Shown piece after piece: positions 21,056 through 32,299 of a stretch of DNA of 64,000 nt. The notes under the pieces were generated by a model that was given only the letters and a program-made list of their open reading frames with translations, did not search any database and was not told the origin of the DNA. This stretch comes from Cladosporium sp. IMV 00045 (Eukaryota; Ascomycota; Dothideomycetes; Cladosporiales; Cladosporiaceae): the NCBI GenBank assembly GCA_001931905.2, contig MSJI02000780.1, positions 1 through 64,000 on the forward strand. The letters are read 5' to 3'. The position numbers were made by a program, and so were the translations under genes. Numbering within the stretch: position 1 is the first letter of the stretch; each line of letters opens with the position of its first letter.

Positions 21056-21528
21056 TCATGTCATGTAAGAGAAAGGAGCCGGGGTTGAGTGTGAATAGCC
21101 GTTAGGGCATGACTCGGTCGCTTCCAGGTCCAGCTCCAGTTCTCTCAACGTGGAAGTTTGGCAGCCGGGAGCACTCCAGATCGTCAATCCCCACGTCCAG
21201 CGGTTGAAGGTGGGCGCAGACGACCCCCCTCTCTTCGCACCCGTAAAGAAGAATTGCTGGACAAATCCAGGGTCGGACGAGATCGTCGTTTGCAGGCTGA
21301 CTGATGAAACAACTTTCTCCCACAGTTCTGGAACGTTGTGAAATTTTTCCAAGGTTCGCGACTCGGCCCAATTCATGGTCTGCGGGCCAGCCGTGGTTGC
21401 CATATGGGCTGTAAATTGGGCGGCGAAGGAATACCAACCCTTGCTCAATTGCTGATTGCTGCTGCAGGGTTGGTGCGCGTAGCCGAGCGCGCGAAGGTAG
21501 CGAGGATGCGGGATGGCGCTGCTGACAT
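21056..21528 (-). CDS. Small protein of unknown function, mitochondrial-presequence-like N-terminus, possible 1-base frameshift
   Basis: I do not recognise the family. An ATG at 21526-21528 begins an Ala/Arg/Ser-rich leader (SAAPSRILATFARSATR) like a mitochondrial targeting sequence. The frame stops at about 21447, but the next frame continues at once with SKGWYSFAAQFTAHMATTAGPQTMNWAESRTLEKFHNVPELWEK, which looks like real protein. One missing base near 21448-21450 would join them into about 157 residues ending at 21056. The tail after ELWEK is less convincing and may contain an unrecognised intron. Alternatively translation begins at an internal Met. Function is not assignable. Confidence 0.45.
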
Positions 21529-22227
21529 CTAATTTCTTTTTTGCGTAGCTGAATACGGGCGGATGAGTGGCTGTGGGAGGATGTAGTGTGAAAGCTGAAC
21601 TTTAGAGTGTCATTTGCTCGCATGTACCTTTCTTCGCTGGTGACATTTGATGAAATCGGTTGAGCGTGTAAGAGGGCGAGTTAGCGACACGTGGTGGCGT
21701 TGGTCGGTCGTGGAGTTCCGTCACTGGAGACTTCGTTTACATGTCTATCGCTTTGCCGAACAATCGGTATATAGTTGCTGTTGCGGGTGATACTGGTTCG
21801 GATAAGAAAATACTTAGATCAATGATTGATCTTGTCGTTACAGCCAATTCCTATGTTCTCCGTGCTACATGTACTTGAAGAATAGCCTGCTCGACTTGTT
21901 CAAGCGAGCTTCCTCAAATCATCATATGTGTCTCTATCCTCCGCGATTACCACGTCTTGTACAGCGGTTCGTGCCCGTCCAATTAAAGTAGCATAGAAAA
22001 ATAAACAAAGACCGAGGAGCTTGTGGAAGATATTTTTTTTGTTTGCAATTGAGAAAGAAACACCTTCTGGATGCTGCCATCCTAATGGCTTCTGAACGCC
22101 TTTATACCCAGCCCCGCAACGCCCTTTCCTCGCATGAAGCATGACTGCTCATAAGAAAATTATATAGAAAAGGAATGCCAACATCAGACATAAGCTAGAG
22201 AATCAAACAAGTCGTGCAAGACAGCGA
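21529..22227. other. Intergenic region, no gene recognised
   Basis: About 700 bases. It includes the 3' side of the UDP-glucose dehydrogenase gene and the promoter of the small protein gene. A frame at 21900-22142 has no recognisable product. Confidence 0.5.
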
Positions 22228-23973
22228 TCACCTAGCGTAAGGACGAGCGCCAGCCTTGCCGATGCACTCGACCTTGAAGCCGAGCGAAGCGAGCCTCTGA
22301 GCGTCCACGACGTTGCGGCCATCGAACACCAGGCGAGGGCGGCGCATGACGGATGCGATCCGTGACCAGTTCACGCGCTCCGAACCGGGCTTGCCTTCCA
22401 GGGCTGCTTCGGAAGGGGGTGTTGAGAGGGGAGATGCGTGGACGCCGTTGGCTTCAGGGCTCTCGCTGCCAGCGTCGGAACTGGCCGAGGAAAGGTCGCT
22501 TGCGGGAGCGTCGTGCGCTGCCAATGCTTGGAGCTGGACGGCGGGTGCTTTGTGAAGGACTTCGGGTTGGTGTCTGGGCTCGGGAATGAGGTCGGTCTTG
22601 AACTGGTCCCACTCGGTGAGGATGGCGATGGCGCAGGCGTCAGAGCAAGCCGAGACTGCGTCGGGGTAGACGGTGATGCTGTCCTTGACGTTCTTCTCGG
22701 GGTTTACGCTCTGCAGGTCGGCAATGATTTGCTTTTCGGAGACTTGAGGGTCGTAGATTGCCACTCTGGCACCCTCGGCGATGAGCTGGCTGATGACGGT
22801 GATTGCTGCTGTCTCACGGGTGTCGCCGGTGTTTTTCTTGTAGGCGAAGCCAAGCACGGCGATCTTTTTGCGCGAAAGTGTGTTATACAGACGCTTGATG
22901 ATGCGTCTTGTGAAACGGTGCTTCTGGTACTCGTTGATCTCCACGACTGAGCGCCAGTACTCCGCTACCTCGGGCAGGTGAAGCGTCTCGGAAATGTAGA
23001 CCAAGCTGAGCACGTCCTTCTTGAAGCATGAGCCGCCGAATCCAGCAGAGGCCTTGAGCATGCGGCTGCCGATTCTGGTGTCGAGACCGACGGCAAAAGC
23101 AACTTCGTCGATATCAGCACCGGTAGCCTCGCAGACGGCACTGAGGGAGTTGATGCTGGAGATTCTCTGGGCAAGCATGCAGTTCGCGGCAAGCTTAGCG
23201 AGCTCTGAAGACCACAGATTGATGGTCTTGATTCTGTCGTTGGGAACCCAGGCAGCATAGACATCAACAAGGGCTTGCGCCGCTGCATCCTCCTCAGGGA
23301 GATGTCCGATAAGAATACGGTCGGGCTGCAGCAAGTCATTGATAGCGGTACCCTCGGCCAAAAACTCAGGGTTAGAGAGAATGTGAAATTTGACCTTCGG
23401 GTCAGCGAGGCCAGAGAAGATTTCGCGCAAGCTCTCGGCGGTGCCACATGGCACAGTGCTCTTCTCGACAATGATCTTGTCGTTAGTGGCAACTTCGGCA
23501 ATGTGGCGAGCAGCAGACTCGACGTAAGCCAGGTCCGAGGCAGATCCTGAGCCCACACCGGCGGTCTTGGTGGGGGTGTTGACGGAGATGAAGATGAGGT
23601 CGGCCTCGTCAATGGCCTGTGAGATTTCGGTGGAAAAGTGAAGGTTAGGTTCTCTGCCGTCGGTGCCGTCTCTGGCGACCTCGACAATTTCAAAGAGTCC
23701 AGGCTCGTAGATGGGGAGTGAGTTGGATTTCCATGCCGCAATGCGCGGCTCGCTCAAGTCGACGACAGTGACCTTGATGTGCGGGTTCTGCTTTGCGATA
23801 ATGGCACATGTCGGGCCGCCCTATGAGGAAGCAAGAAGAGCGTATTAGCATTATGAGCGCAACCATAATAATACCACGGCCTCGAGGAGGCGTGAGCTCG
23901 GCGAACTTACCACGTAGCCGGCACCGACGCAGCAAATGTTGGTGACCTTGCCCGAAGCTTTCCAAGAGGCCAT
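22228..23973 (-). CDS. UDP-glucose 6-dehydrogenase
   Basis: 551 residues from exons 23911-23973 (21 codons) and 22228-23820, with a 90-nt intron placed inside the N-terminal Rossmann motif (CCVGAGYV then GGPTCA). It oxidises UDP-glucose twice to UDP-glucuronate with NAD. Visible motifs are the NTPTKT segment, STVPCGTAE, the NPEFLAEGTAINDL block, GFGGSCFKKD with the catalytic Cys at residue 286, and the C-terminal RPRLVFDGRN. The C-terminal domain carries a 60-70 residue low-complexity Ser/Pro/Ala/Glu insertion between DQFKTDL and VNWSRIASVM that bacterial enzymes lack. Product UDP-glucuronate feeds UDP-xylose and glucuronoxylomannan-like glycans. It is divergent, across 2.4 kb, from a nucleotide-sugar-type transporter. 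Confidence 0.95.
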
Positions 23974-26358
23974 TGTGAGAGTGGTGTGTGCGGGTTAAAG
24001 AACGACTTGAGCAGTGAGAGGTATGACGATAATCACCAGCGCAGACACTGCAAAGGGAGGCGTAGGAGGCCGCCAGATACAAAGGTTATGTCGCCTTCTT
24101 GGCAAAGAGGGAGCAGTAAGATGGGGCGTTGGTGCCACGCTGCAGGTACAGGGACCCGATAGACAATAATTATCACCTGGGCGCGGCCGGGCGCCAGGGC
24201 TCAGCAGGCCAGCAGCAGCAGGACAAGCAGAAGGCCGAAAGGGCTGAAGGGTCACTGCGGCGGCGGTGGGCGGCGGGTGTGGATGGTGGGCGCGTTGGTT
24301 CGTCTAGGCGCTCGTTCGAGCTAACATCATTTAGCAGCCGGACACCATATTACCGGGCACACGCTAAGGAAGAAACGTGGGAGATGGACGAACACGAGCG
24401 AATGATTGGTGAAGCTGTCACAAGGCTGGAGGTTGCTTGCTTGGTCGATTGTTGTGGTATTGCTCCAGTACTCGGCCGCTTGCTATTTGAAAAGGCTTCA
24501 TACAGAAAATTATCCAACGTTTGGGATGCGTGCCGTCTTCAACACTACATCACGAAATTGCTAGCTTGCATGGCGAAAGCCTATCTGGATATGACATCCA
24601 CTAAACTATCCAGGTAGACATCCTGACGCTTTCCAACCTTCGGAGGATAAAACTCTTGGAGAAACCCATCTCCGCCACAAGCGGACAGCGCATCTCAAAT
24701 CTCCAGTGCTTGTGGGCCGCCGCCTGAAGGTTTCACTTGATTCACCTAGAAGGCTCGTCCGCGCCGGGCGGGCTTGGCTAATCCTTTACTCCTCCGACGC
24801 CAAGGCATATCGTCGACGGATGAGGAGGAAAAGGCCGCTTTCGTGATCTGTGACAATACTAGGCGGATGGGGACACTTTTGGGGGGAAAACGAGGAAGTG
24901 GAGGGCCAGAGACAGCCCTGCTAAGCACGCCATTTCGGACACGCCTCTCATGCGTAGCAGGGTTGCGTGGCCCTCAAGAAAGGCTGAGAGTCTCGGTACT
25001 AGCTGATCCTGTACCTGAAGTAGCTCCTGTGTCATCTCGCAGGTGTAAATCATGGAATTGCGGTATACGCGATTGCTGACGGAAAGATCATCGTGATCAT
25101 GTGTTCTGGCTGCCGGTCGAGCCATGAGACTGCCTCCACTGCCCCAGAAGGCACCAGAGGCCGTATCTGCGCGGCCGCGCCGCTTGCTTCCGAGGAAATC
25201 AAAATCGGAGCAGTTTATGGAGGTAGTCAAAAAGTATCGCGTGAGGCCAGGGAATAGCCACGATCTTCCTCCACAGCCGATGACAGCATCGATTGGTGTC
25301 TGGCGCTGGCAAACACCTGAACACGACTTGATTCAGGCTGCTAAATCGTTTAGTGACAGCCCTGCCAGGCAAAACCTCGCGTATCGCCCAAAAATAAAAT
25401 GTCCAAACGGGCAAAGGGTGGAGAAGAGCAACAATCAGCACAGCGGCCAATCCTGAAAGTCGATTTGAGTGGCTCGAGGGAGTCGAGGGTGGATGTTGCG
25501 ACTTGGCAGGCCGGAAGGTCGGAAGCGGGCTGAGTGACTGCGCGCGAGAGGAAGGACACCAAAATAACGCCAACGCTCGTTCTAATCATCGCTGTCGCCC
25601 TGCGCCCACTGCTGTAAGAGGATTGCACTCTTGGCACATGTCGGCTCGGCGCTGTGATGATATTATTATTATGCAGCCTGGCATGATCAGGTCAGGTCAT
25701 GTCATTTCTCGAGTACCCAGTAGTTGACTTATCACTCTCACACCGCAGCAGCTCCCTCGACCGCCTTACTTCTTCTCGTCGGGCGCACATCATCCTCAGC
25801 TCTCACCCGTCAGCTCGCAAACTCCCAAAACACAAAGGATCTTCGGACTATACCCGAACCTTCTCCCTCTCTCTCTCTCACCAGCCTATCTTTATCTAGG
25901 GCAGCCTTCCAAGCCACTAGACACTCGGCTCTCACCGCACTGCACCCTGTTCATCTCGCCAATCACTCGGTAGTCAGTCCATCCGCCGATTGGCCTGCAG
26001 AGACTCCTCCACCACTCGGCCCTGTCCAGCCACATCCCTCCCGCGGCCTGCAATTCCGGGAGAACCGTTGTGACTTTAGTCTCTCCAACTGCTGCTGCTG
26101 CTGCTCACCTACAGTAGTACATAGTCTGGTCCGACTAGTTCCACATAGTCTGGCTGCGGACTGACGTTGAAACCGTCTCTTGTTCAGCGCTCTTCTTCCT
26201 CGCTGCATCTGCCAGCCAGTCTTTACAGAACCCGCGCGTCACATTCGCAGCCATCCAGCACCTTCCACCTCGATAGCTCTCGAAGCCTACAGAAAAGAGG
26301 CGGGAATTGAAATCAGCGTTATCATTTCTAGGAAGAGTCGGACTCAATCGCCGACATC
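23974..26358. promoter_or_regulatory. Long divergent region between UGDH and transporter genes
   Basis: 2.4 kb without a convincing gene. Near the transporter it is pyrimidine-rich, with a CT repeat at about 25862-25880 and a GCT triplet run at about 26089-26105, consistent with a long 5' leader. A TTATTA run lies near 25663. The frames 24129-24617 (+) and 24859-25230 (-) have no recognisable family. Confidence 0.5.
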
Positions 26359-27574
26359 ATGGCCGCCCAAACCACCACATACCGCCATAGCGTCGACCAC
26401 TCACAGCAAGAGGGCGAGAAATATCCCATGGACAGGACATCCGTTTCCAGCGATGCGCCTCTGAAAGACGACCAAGATGATCTGGAGGCACAAACAGTAG
26501 TACAAGCGCAACAACCTCCCGCGCAGCCTCTGGAGTACAGCACATCCACAACCAAGAAGCTGGTCTTCCTTGGCCTGTATTTCTTCCTGAGTCTCGGACT
26601 CACTCTTTCAAACAAGGCCTTGATGAAGAAGGTAGGTCTACAAAGAGTCTGCGCAACTTGCGGCGGTTTCAGAAGGCTAACCCAACGCGAAGTCCAAACT
26701 GCCCTGGCTTCTGACAGTGCTACACACCGGATCCACCTTCATTGGAACTTGCATGTACCTTGCCACAGGAAACCTCAAGCTGTCGAGATTAGGGACAAAA
26801 GAGAACCTCACCTTGGTTGCATTTTCCACACTCTTCACCCTCAACATCGCGATTAGCAATGTCTCACTGTAAGCATGCTCCGAGGCCAGAGTGAAAACGC
26901 ATAATCACTAACAAGGATCCAGCGCGCTTGTTTCCGTACCCTTCCACCAGGTCCTGCGATCGACCTGCCCCGTTGCGACCATTGTTATCTACCGTGTGGT
27001 CTATGGCCGCTCTTACTCACGCGACACCTACATCTCCATGATCCCTCTTATCTTCGGCGTTGGACTTGCGACATTCGGCGACTACTACTTCACCATGATC
27101 GGCTTCCTGCTCACTTTGCTGGGTGTCTTCCTCGCCGCCGTCAAGACAGTCGCAACCAACCGCCTCATGACCGGCTCCCTCGCCCTCTCCGCCATGGAGG
27201 TGCTTTTCCGCATGTCTCCGCTCGCCGCGGTGCAATGTCTTTTCTACGCCTACGCCGGTGGCGAGTTCGCCGTTCTCAACGAAGCTGTCGCCAACGGTGT
27301 ATTCGACAAGACCTTCCTCTTCTCCATCTTCTGCAACGGCGTGATGGCCTTCTCCCTGAACATCGTTTCATTCCAGACCAACAAGGTCGCCGGTGCGCTT
27401 ACCGTCTCCGTCTGCGGTAACCTGAAGCAATGCCTGACCATCCTGCTCGGTATCGTTCTTTTCGACGTCACCGTCACGATGCTTAACGGCATTGGCATGG
27501 TCATCACCGTCTTGGGCGCTGCATACTACAGCAAAGTCGAACTCGACCGCAAGCGCGCAGCGGCTCCCAAGTGA
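26359..27574 (+). CDS. TPT/DUF250-type nucleotide-sugar transporter family protein
   Basis: 366 residues from exons 26359-26631, 26693-26868 and 26923-27574, with introns of 61 and 54 nt (CTAAC branch sites, GT-AG ends). After a soluble N-terminus of about 60 residues there are some ten membrane segments. Examples are LVFLGLYFFLSLGLTLSNKALM, the SMIPLIFGVGLATFGDYYFTM region and a GALTVSVCGNLKQCLTILLG segment near the end; the latter, with the conserved Lys-Gln, is typical of the triose-phosphate/nucleotide-sugar translocator superfamily. Substrate specificity is not readable. Divergence from UGDH hints at a UDP-sugar, but other substrates are as likely. Start codon context ATCATGG is good. 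Confidence 0.88.
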
Positions 27575-29465
27575 GCAAAAGGCATAGCGCCACGTGTTTT
27601 TGCTTTTAGTGCAAATGCGCTTGCCCGCCTGTTGTCCACGCAATTCAGAGCGAGGCCAAGCGGCGTCCCGTAGATAGACCAGCATTTACTCAGCGAGCGA
27701 GCGAGCGATTTTATGTTCATTCTTCTTCCTAACGATTCTCCTCATTTCTACTAATGCGTCTGATCCGGGACATACGGAAAAAGGAGTTTACCCTAAGTCA
27801 TATATGGGTGTACATTTTCTTAATGACAAGCTTTGTTATCATCACAATCAGTCAGAACTACCTTCTCTCTTGCATCGATGAGACACAAGATCTTGGTAGT
27901 CCTCACGATTGTTTCTCCTGAACCTGGAGCCGAGCGGCCAGGATATCTGTGTTCCCCGTGTACTAGCACTGTTCCTCGATTAATTGCAAACGCCTCTCCA
28001 TCCCGTCTGTCAAACGGCCGCACCGTCACGGCCGGCGGTTGTAATGTTTCACAGCGGTTTTGGACCGCCTCCGCCTTTCTGTCCCGCATCCCGCATTCTC
28101 GTCGCTTGCCGTGACTGTCAAGCTCCAGATGCTACTCTACGTTTGGCACATCTGGAACACCAAACACGACAGAGATGTCTTCGGCTCGGAAAACTCAGAC
28201 ACACAGAATGGAACACAAAGTCGAGTTGCCCCATCACTCGTTTCGTTCCTGGATCTAGATAGACCCTTGGCTTTTGTTGGTCCTGTAACCTTTCCGGTAG
28301 AGTTTCAAGGGACAAACAGAAATCAAGAAAAGTTGAGAGCTAGACTTTTTAATCACCCCTCTTCCCACGCGTTTCATCAAACTTTATCGCCTTCTTATTA
28401 CTTTCGACTTTCAACTTTCTCGCTTGCGTTTCGCGTTTCTTGGATTGACTTTGGCATGATCGTCGCGCTCGCAATCCCACCCATATCTCGTCGTGGCGCG
28501 GGGAAAGTAGGCATGCCGATTTTGACGGATGATGGGATGGTGTATGCGCGATTGCGATGCGCTGAGTGCCTGCGTGTAATCAATTCATCGAACCTCCAAT
28601 GCTTGAAGCCGCACTCGCGTTGGTGTGCACACACTCCGTCCTATCAAAGCGAACGGATTCGACCTTCCTCTTCCTCTCACCTCTTATCATCAATCCCTCA
28701 TCTCCAATTTCCCGGCTTACGCATGCGCGCCCCCTCCCCAACCCTGTCATGCGATCTTCAGCTTTTGCCTCATCAACCAACGGAACCCAAAGACGAGAAT
28801 AATGCACGCCAGCGCCACCCACGACAGCGCAGGCAATCGTTACGTCCCCTGTCGCGCGCTCCAGCTCTCTGCACCACTTCCGCATGTAAGCTGTAAGCTT
28901 TTCCGGGCCAAGCCACCCGCAGCTTACCTGCAGACCAGACGAGGCGAGGCGAGGCGCGGTCCCGACATGCCGCAGGCAGGCAGGCTTGGGTGAATTTGCC
29001 GGTTTGTACCACGTTCTTTGCATTGCACTGCTTGCCGTACCGGAGGGGTGGAGGCTTGCTTGGTGTTTCGTGTGAGAGTTTGAGGGTTTGTGTTCTGGTC
29101 GTTTGCGGCGCAAGGGAGAGTTCTTCTCGTTCCGTCTTGTGTTCTACTTATTGTGCGGATGCTGTGTTGCGCGACAGTGTCGAGAATGCTCTGGAGCCTC
29201 AGGTTTGCCGCAGGCGCGTGGTGTTACCGGTAGGCTGATTTGTGGCGTTTATAAGCTGGATGTTGCATCCTGGTAGGTGGTCTGGCGAGATTTCTCCTCA
29301 GGTATGGGTACGCGATGGATGGATTGGGATGGGTGAGTTGCTGATCCCGCGCGTTTTGCTCGTGATGTTTCTTCGATGCCGCTACATTACTTTTCTGGTC
29401 TCATATCTGCTTGAATTCGTCGGTCTTTGCTTGGTTTGTCGTGACCATTGGACTTTTTCTAAGAC
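27575..29465. other. Long intergenic region, no supported gene
   Basis: 1.9 kb with a GAGC tandem run (about 27692-27708), a GAGGC run near 28941 and a 278-codon open frame (28060-28896, +) that resembles no family and is compositionally unlike neighbouring genes. It probably contains the transporter 3' UTR and a long leader of the downstream gene. Confidence 0.5.
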
Positions 29466-30986
29466 ATGGCGCATCCGTTGCGATCGCCGTCACTTCTGCG
29501 CGAATATCTGGAGTCATGGACGCGGGTTCTGCAGTTGTTCGCTCATCGAAAATCACCGGGAGAAGATGGCGAGAGCTTGCTTGGACGAGAGAAGAGGGAG
29601 TCTGAAACAAATGTTCGGGAAGCATGGCGGACTGTCAGACACTTTCGAGTCCGTCGTTATATCGCTTTCGTCGGCACGACAGTATCAGTATTACTGCTGC
29701 TTACTCTCGCCTTTTCTAAACGAGCCGCGATCCACCCCCAGAACGTACAGGCACTACATATCCTAATACCCTCTCCCGACCTCGGCAGGGAGCTTTGCAA
29801 AACGGCACTCAGCGCAGAGGTTCTACAATACTCGCCGCCAACACTGATACAATGGGACCCGATTGGCAAAGATGCGCATAGCAACATGCAGTGTCGTATG
29901 ACGGCAGTACGGAATCATCTCGAGGTCATTGCAAAGCATCACGAAAACGACACCGTCATTCTGATGGACAGCATAAGCACTTGGTTTCAGCTTCGTCCAG
30001 AAGTACTGCTCAAGCGATACTACGATATCAATCGCGCAGCAGACAAGAGGTTGGCATCGTACATGGAAGAGAAGACAGCTGCTCAGCAAGGCATCAAGCA
30101 ATCGATCGTCTTCCCTGCTTCATGGAATTGTGGCGCAAAGTCTTTCGCTGATCGGGGTTGTCATACCATTCCGGCGTCTCCTCTGTTCCGACCGGCTGAT
30201 CACATGAACGCGCCGCGATATCTTGCGCAAGGTGTGGTGATTGGACCTGCGAAGGACATGTATGAACTCTACCGCAGAGCGGTGGCGATCGTGGAGCGAT
30301 CGCAGGATTTCAAGCATGAATTGCAGGTCTTCACGGATATCTTTGGTCAGCAAGAGTATCAACGCAGTCTCCTCAGGCGAAAACCTCAGTCTTGGATGGA
30401 ACGGTTCGGCGGGCTGTTCTTTCGCGAAAACGAGGAAACTCAAGAACCCAGCGACAACCCAGACGAGTTCTCCATCGGACTCGATTACGCCGGCGAGCTA
30501 AGCCTTAGTACAGAAGCCGGGCCAGACACCTTCACCTGGTCGAAACATAGCCGGCTGCCTGTGGACATCACATCTTCCATGCCGCCTTTCTGGACACCAT
30601 CAGGTCAGGAACTACCCTCATCCACGACCTGGACGGATCTGAATCTTCTCACAAACGCTCACACTCAGTCCGTCCCAGCAATGATTCAGCACAACGCAAA
30701 GGTCAGCCACAAACTACTTATGAAGCACTGGGAGAACCTCTGGCTGCGGCGACATTCTCGCCAACTTCTGGATGCCTCTATGCAGTTTCCGACGATGCCG
30801 CTGACGGTGCTCCGTGACACGAATGATGTCGATCAAGTCTTTTGGAGCACTTCACTTGAAGACAAAGCTGGTGTCAAAGTGGCTGGGGGACCTTGGCTTG
30901 GCTGGGATAGGCTTTGTCCTGGTGAGGATCTGGCGAGGGAGATCTTTGGCGATGAGGTAGGGGAATGGAAGAATCCGGTTCTCTGA
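29466..30986 (+). CDS. Divergent paralogue of the 19174-20631 glycosyltransferase-like protein, Asp motif lost
   Basis: 506 residues, intronless, with one membrane segment at about residues 65-83. It aligns with the protein at 19174-20631 along its length: both have an ILIPSPDL/HLLLP-type start of the luminal domain, a TWFQLRPEVLLKRY / IWLQLRPEVLISRY segment, VIGPAKDM / IMGPAKEM, SIGLDYAGEL / HIAMDYESDV and the final GWDRLCPGEDLAREIFG / AWDGMCGEFGKELFG. Where the paralogue has DAYD, this one has DSIS (168-171), so the metal-binding second Asp is gone. It may be catalytically dead or use another mechanism (inference). Cellular location is probably the Golgi, type II. Confidence 0.75.
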   Translation: MAHPLRSPSLLREYLESWTRVLQLFAHRKSPGEDGESLLGREKRESETNVREAWRTVRHFRVRRYIAFVGTTVSVLLLLTLAFSKRAAIHPQNVQALHILIPSPDLGRELCKTALSAEVLQYSPPTLIQWDPIGKDAHSNMQCRMTAVRNHLEVIAKHHENDTVILMDSISTWFQLRPEVLLKRYYDINRAADKRLASYMEEKTAAQQGIKQSIVFPASWNCGAKSFADRGCHTIPASPLFRPADHMNAPRYLAQGVVIGPAKDMYELYRRAVAIVERSQDFKHELQVFTDIFGQQEYQRSLLRRKPQSWMERFGGLFFRENEETQEPSDNPDEFSIGLDYAGELSLSTEAGPDTFTWSKHSRLPVDITSSMPPFWTPSGQELPSSTTWTDLNLLTNAHTQSVPAMIQHNAKVSHKLLMKHWENLWLRRHSRQLLDASMQFPTMPLTVLRDTNDVDQVFWSTSLEDKAGVKVAGGPWLGWDRLCPGEDLAREIFGDEVGEWKNPVL

Positions 30987-31188
30987 GTGAGGGGGAGAAA
31001 CAGCTTGCACTTCATTACGAATCATGCGATATATGCTTTAAACATCATCTCAACGTCACATATTTCGCATTCAAGTGTCTGCGTGAGAAGGCCATTGCCA
31101 CGCGGAAGTTACTTTCTAGGTGGGATTTTAGCAAGTTCATGCCTCCAAAGGTGGCGAATGTCACACTATTCTACTTCTATGAATAACC

Positions 31189-32299
31189 TCAGCTAAACAC
31201 AAACCCAGGATACACAGGATCACTCGGATCGATGAAAAAGTTCATATTCCCAACAAGCCTCGCCTTGCCTCTCACGCGAGGTATACACGCTGGAAACTCA
31301 CTCTCACTGGGCGCTCTTTCTACCACATACGCTTCAAATCTCGTCCCAATAATCGACTCATGCACCAAACCCTTCTCCTCACTCACCCTCCCCTGCGCCA
31401 GCAAAACTGCAAGTCTCGCGCAAGTCCCAGAGCCGCAAGGCGATCTGTCGATCGCGCCTTCCGCATAGACGGTAACGTTACTCTGCACGATGGCGTCGGC
31501 TGTCTCGCCCTTTTCTTCGAAGAAAATGACGCCGTAGAGGTAGTATTTGTCCAGGTAAAGGAAGTCGGTGCATTGAGCTTTGATCTGGCCGGCGAGTTCG
31601 ATGAAAGCACGGTGGTTTGAGGGCTCGATTTTGAGGTTTAGATCTTCCGCGTTGACGCATGCGTATACCGCGCCTGCGAAGGAGAGGTCGTATGATATTG
31701 GGGTTTGCTTCCCGCTTAGATTCACGGTGAGGGTGTTCGCTTTGGAGACCTGGTAGCTAGTGACGTTAATGAAGTCTACATGCTTGACGTCGCCGTCAGA
31801 GTTGAAATCGGCTCTGGCGACGACTCGGCCGGAAGGGACGTCGATGACTATGTCGGTCGTGCCGTTTGGTTTGCGTTCGATCAAGCCGTTGGCGACGGCC
31901 CAGTAACCGAGAGCGATAATGCCGTGTCCACAGGCCGTTGAGAAGCCGTCTCTGTGCCAGAATAGTACGCCGAAGTGAGCGCCTGAGTCGTTGGGTGGTA
32001 GGATGAATCCACCGTACTTTGGACAGAAAGGTAGACGAGTCAGCACCAGATCAGAAGTACGGTAATCAAGAAAGCTCGTCTTTCATGCTTACCATATCAG
32101 CATGGCCACGAGGTTCTAGACATAGGGATTGCCGTAAAAGGTCCAAAGGGTGAGAGGGAGTGTCCATGATTCGGAGACGTTGCTCCGGTACCGTGAGACC
32201 TGCTGTCAGGGAGCCTTCAGGTAGGTCTTTGACGATACGAAATGGCTCGCCTGCTGTGTGCCAGTCTTCTGTCGCTTGCCAGAACCCTTCGGACGTCAT
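31189..32299 (-). CDS. Proline racemase family protein (both catalytic Cys present)
   Basis: 344 residues from exons 32093-32299 and 31189-32016, with a 76-nt intron lying within the conserved EPRGHADM/YGGF segment. The N-terminal HTAGEPFRIV segment is typical. The two catalytic positions are Cys98 in STACGHG and Cys263 in DRSPCGSGT. Having both Cys is the racemase/epimerase pattern (proline racemase or 4-hydroxyproline 2-epimerase). In trans-3-hydroxy-L-proline dehydratases one of them is Thr or Ser. Hydroxyproline catabolism is therefore a reasonable guess. It is divergent from an ICL/PEP-mutase family gene, and a sugar carrier follows, which suggests a catabolic neighbourhood. Confidence 0.9.

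Noticed and set aside
23021..23741. Long frames overlapping UDP-glucose dehydrogenase in other phases
   Set aside because: Shadows of a strongly biased coding sequence.
24129..24617. 162-codon plus-strand frame upstream of the transporter
   Set aside because: No recognisable domain, low-complexity start; not separable from noncoding DNA by eye.
28060..28896. 278-codon plus-strand open frame
   Set aside because: No family motif, odd composition, no clear start context. It lies in a long leader/intergenic region and looks like a chance frame in GC-rich DNA.
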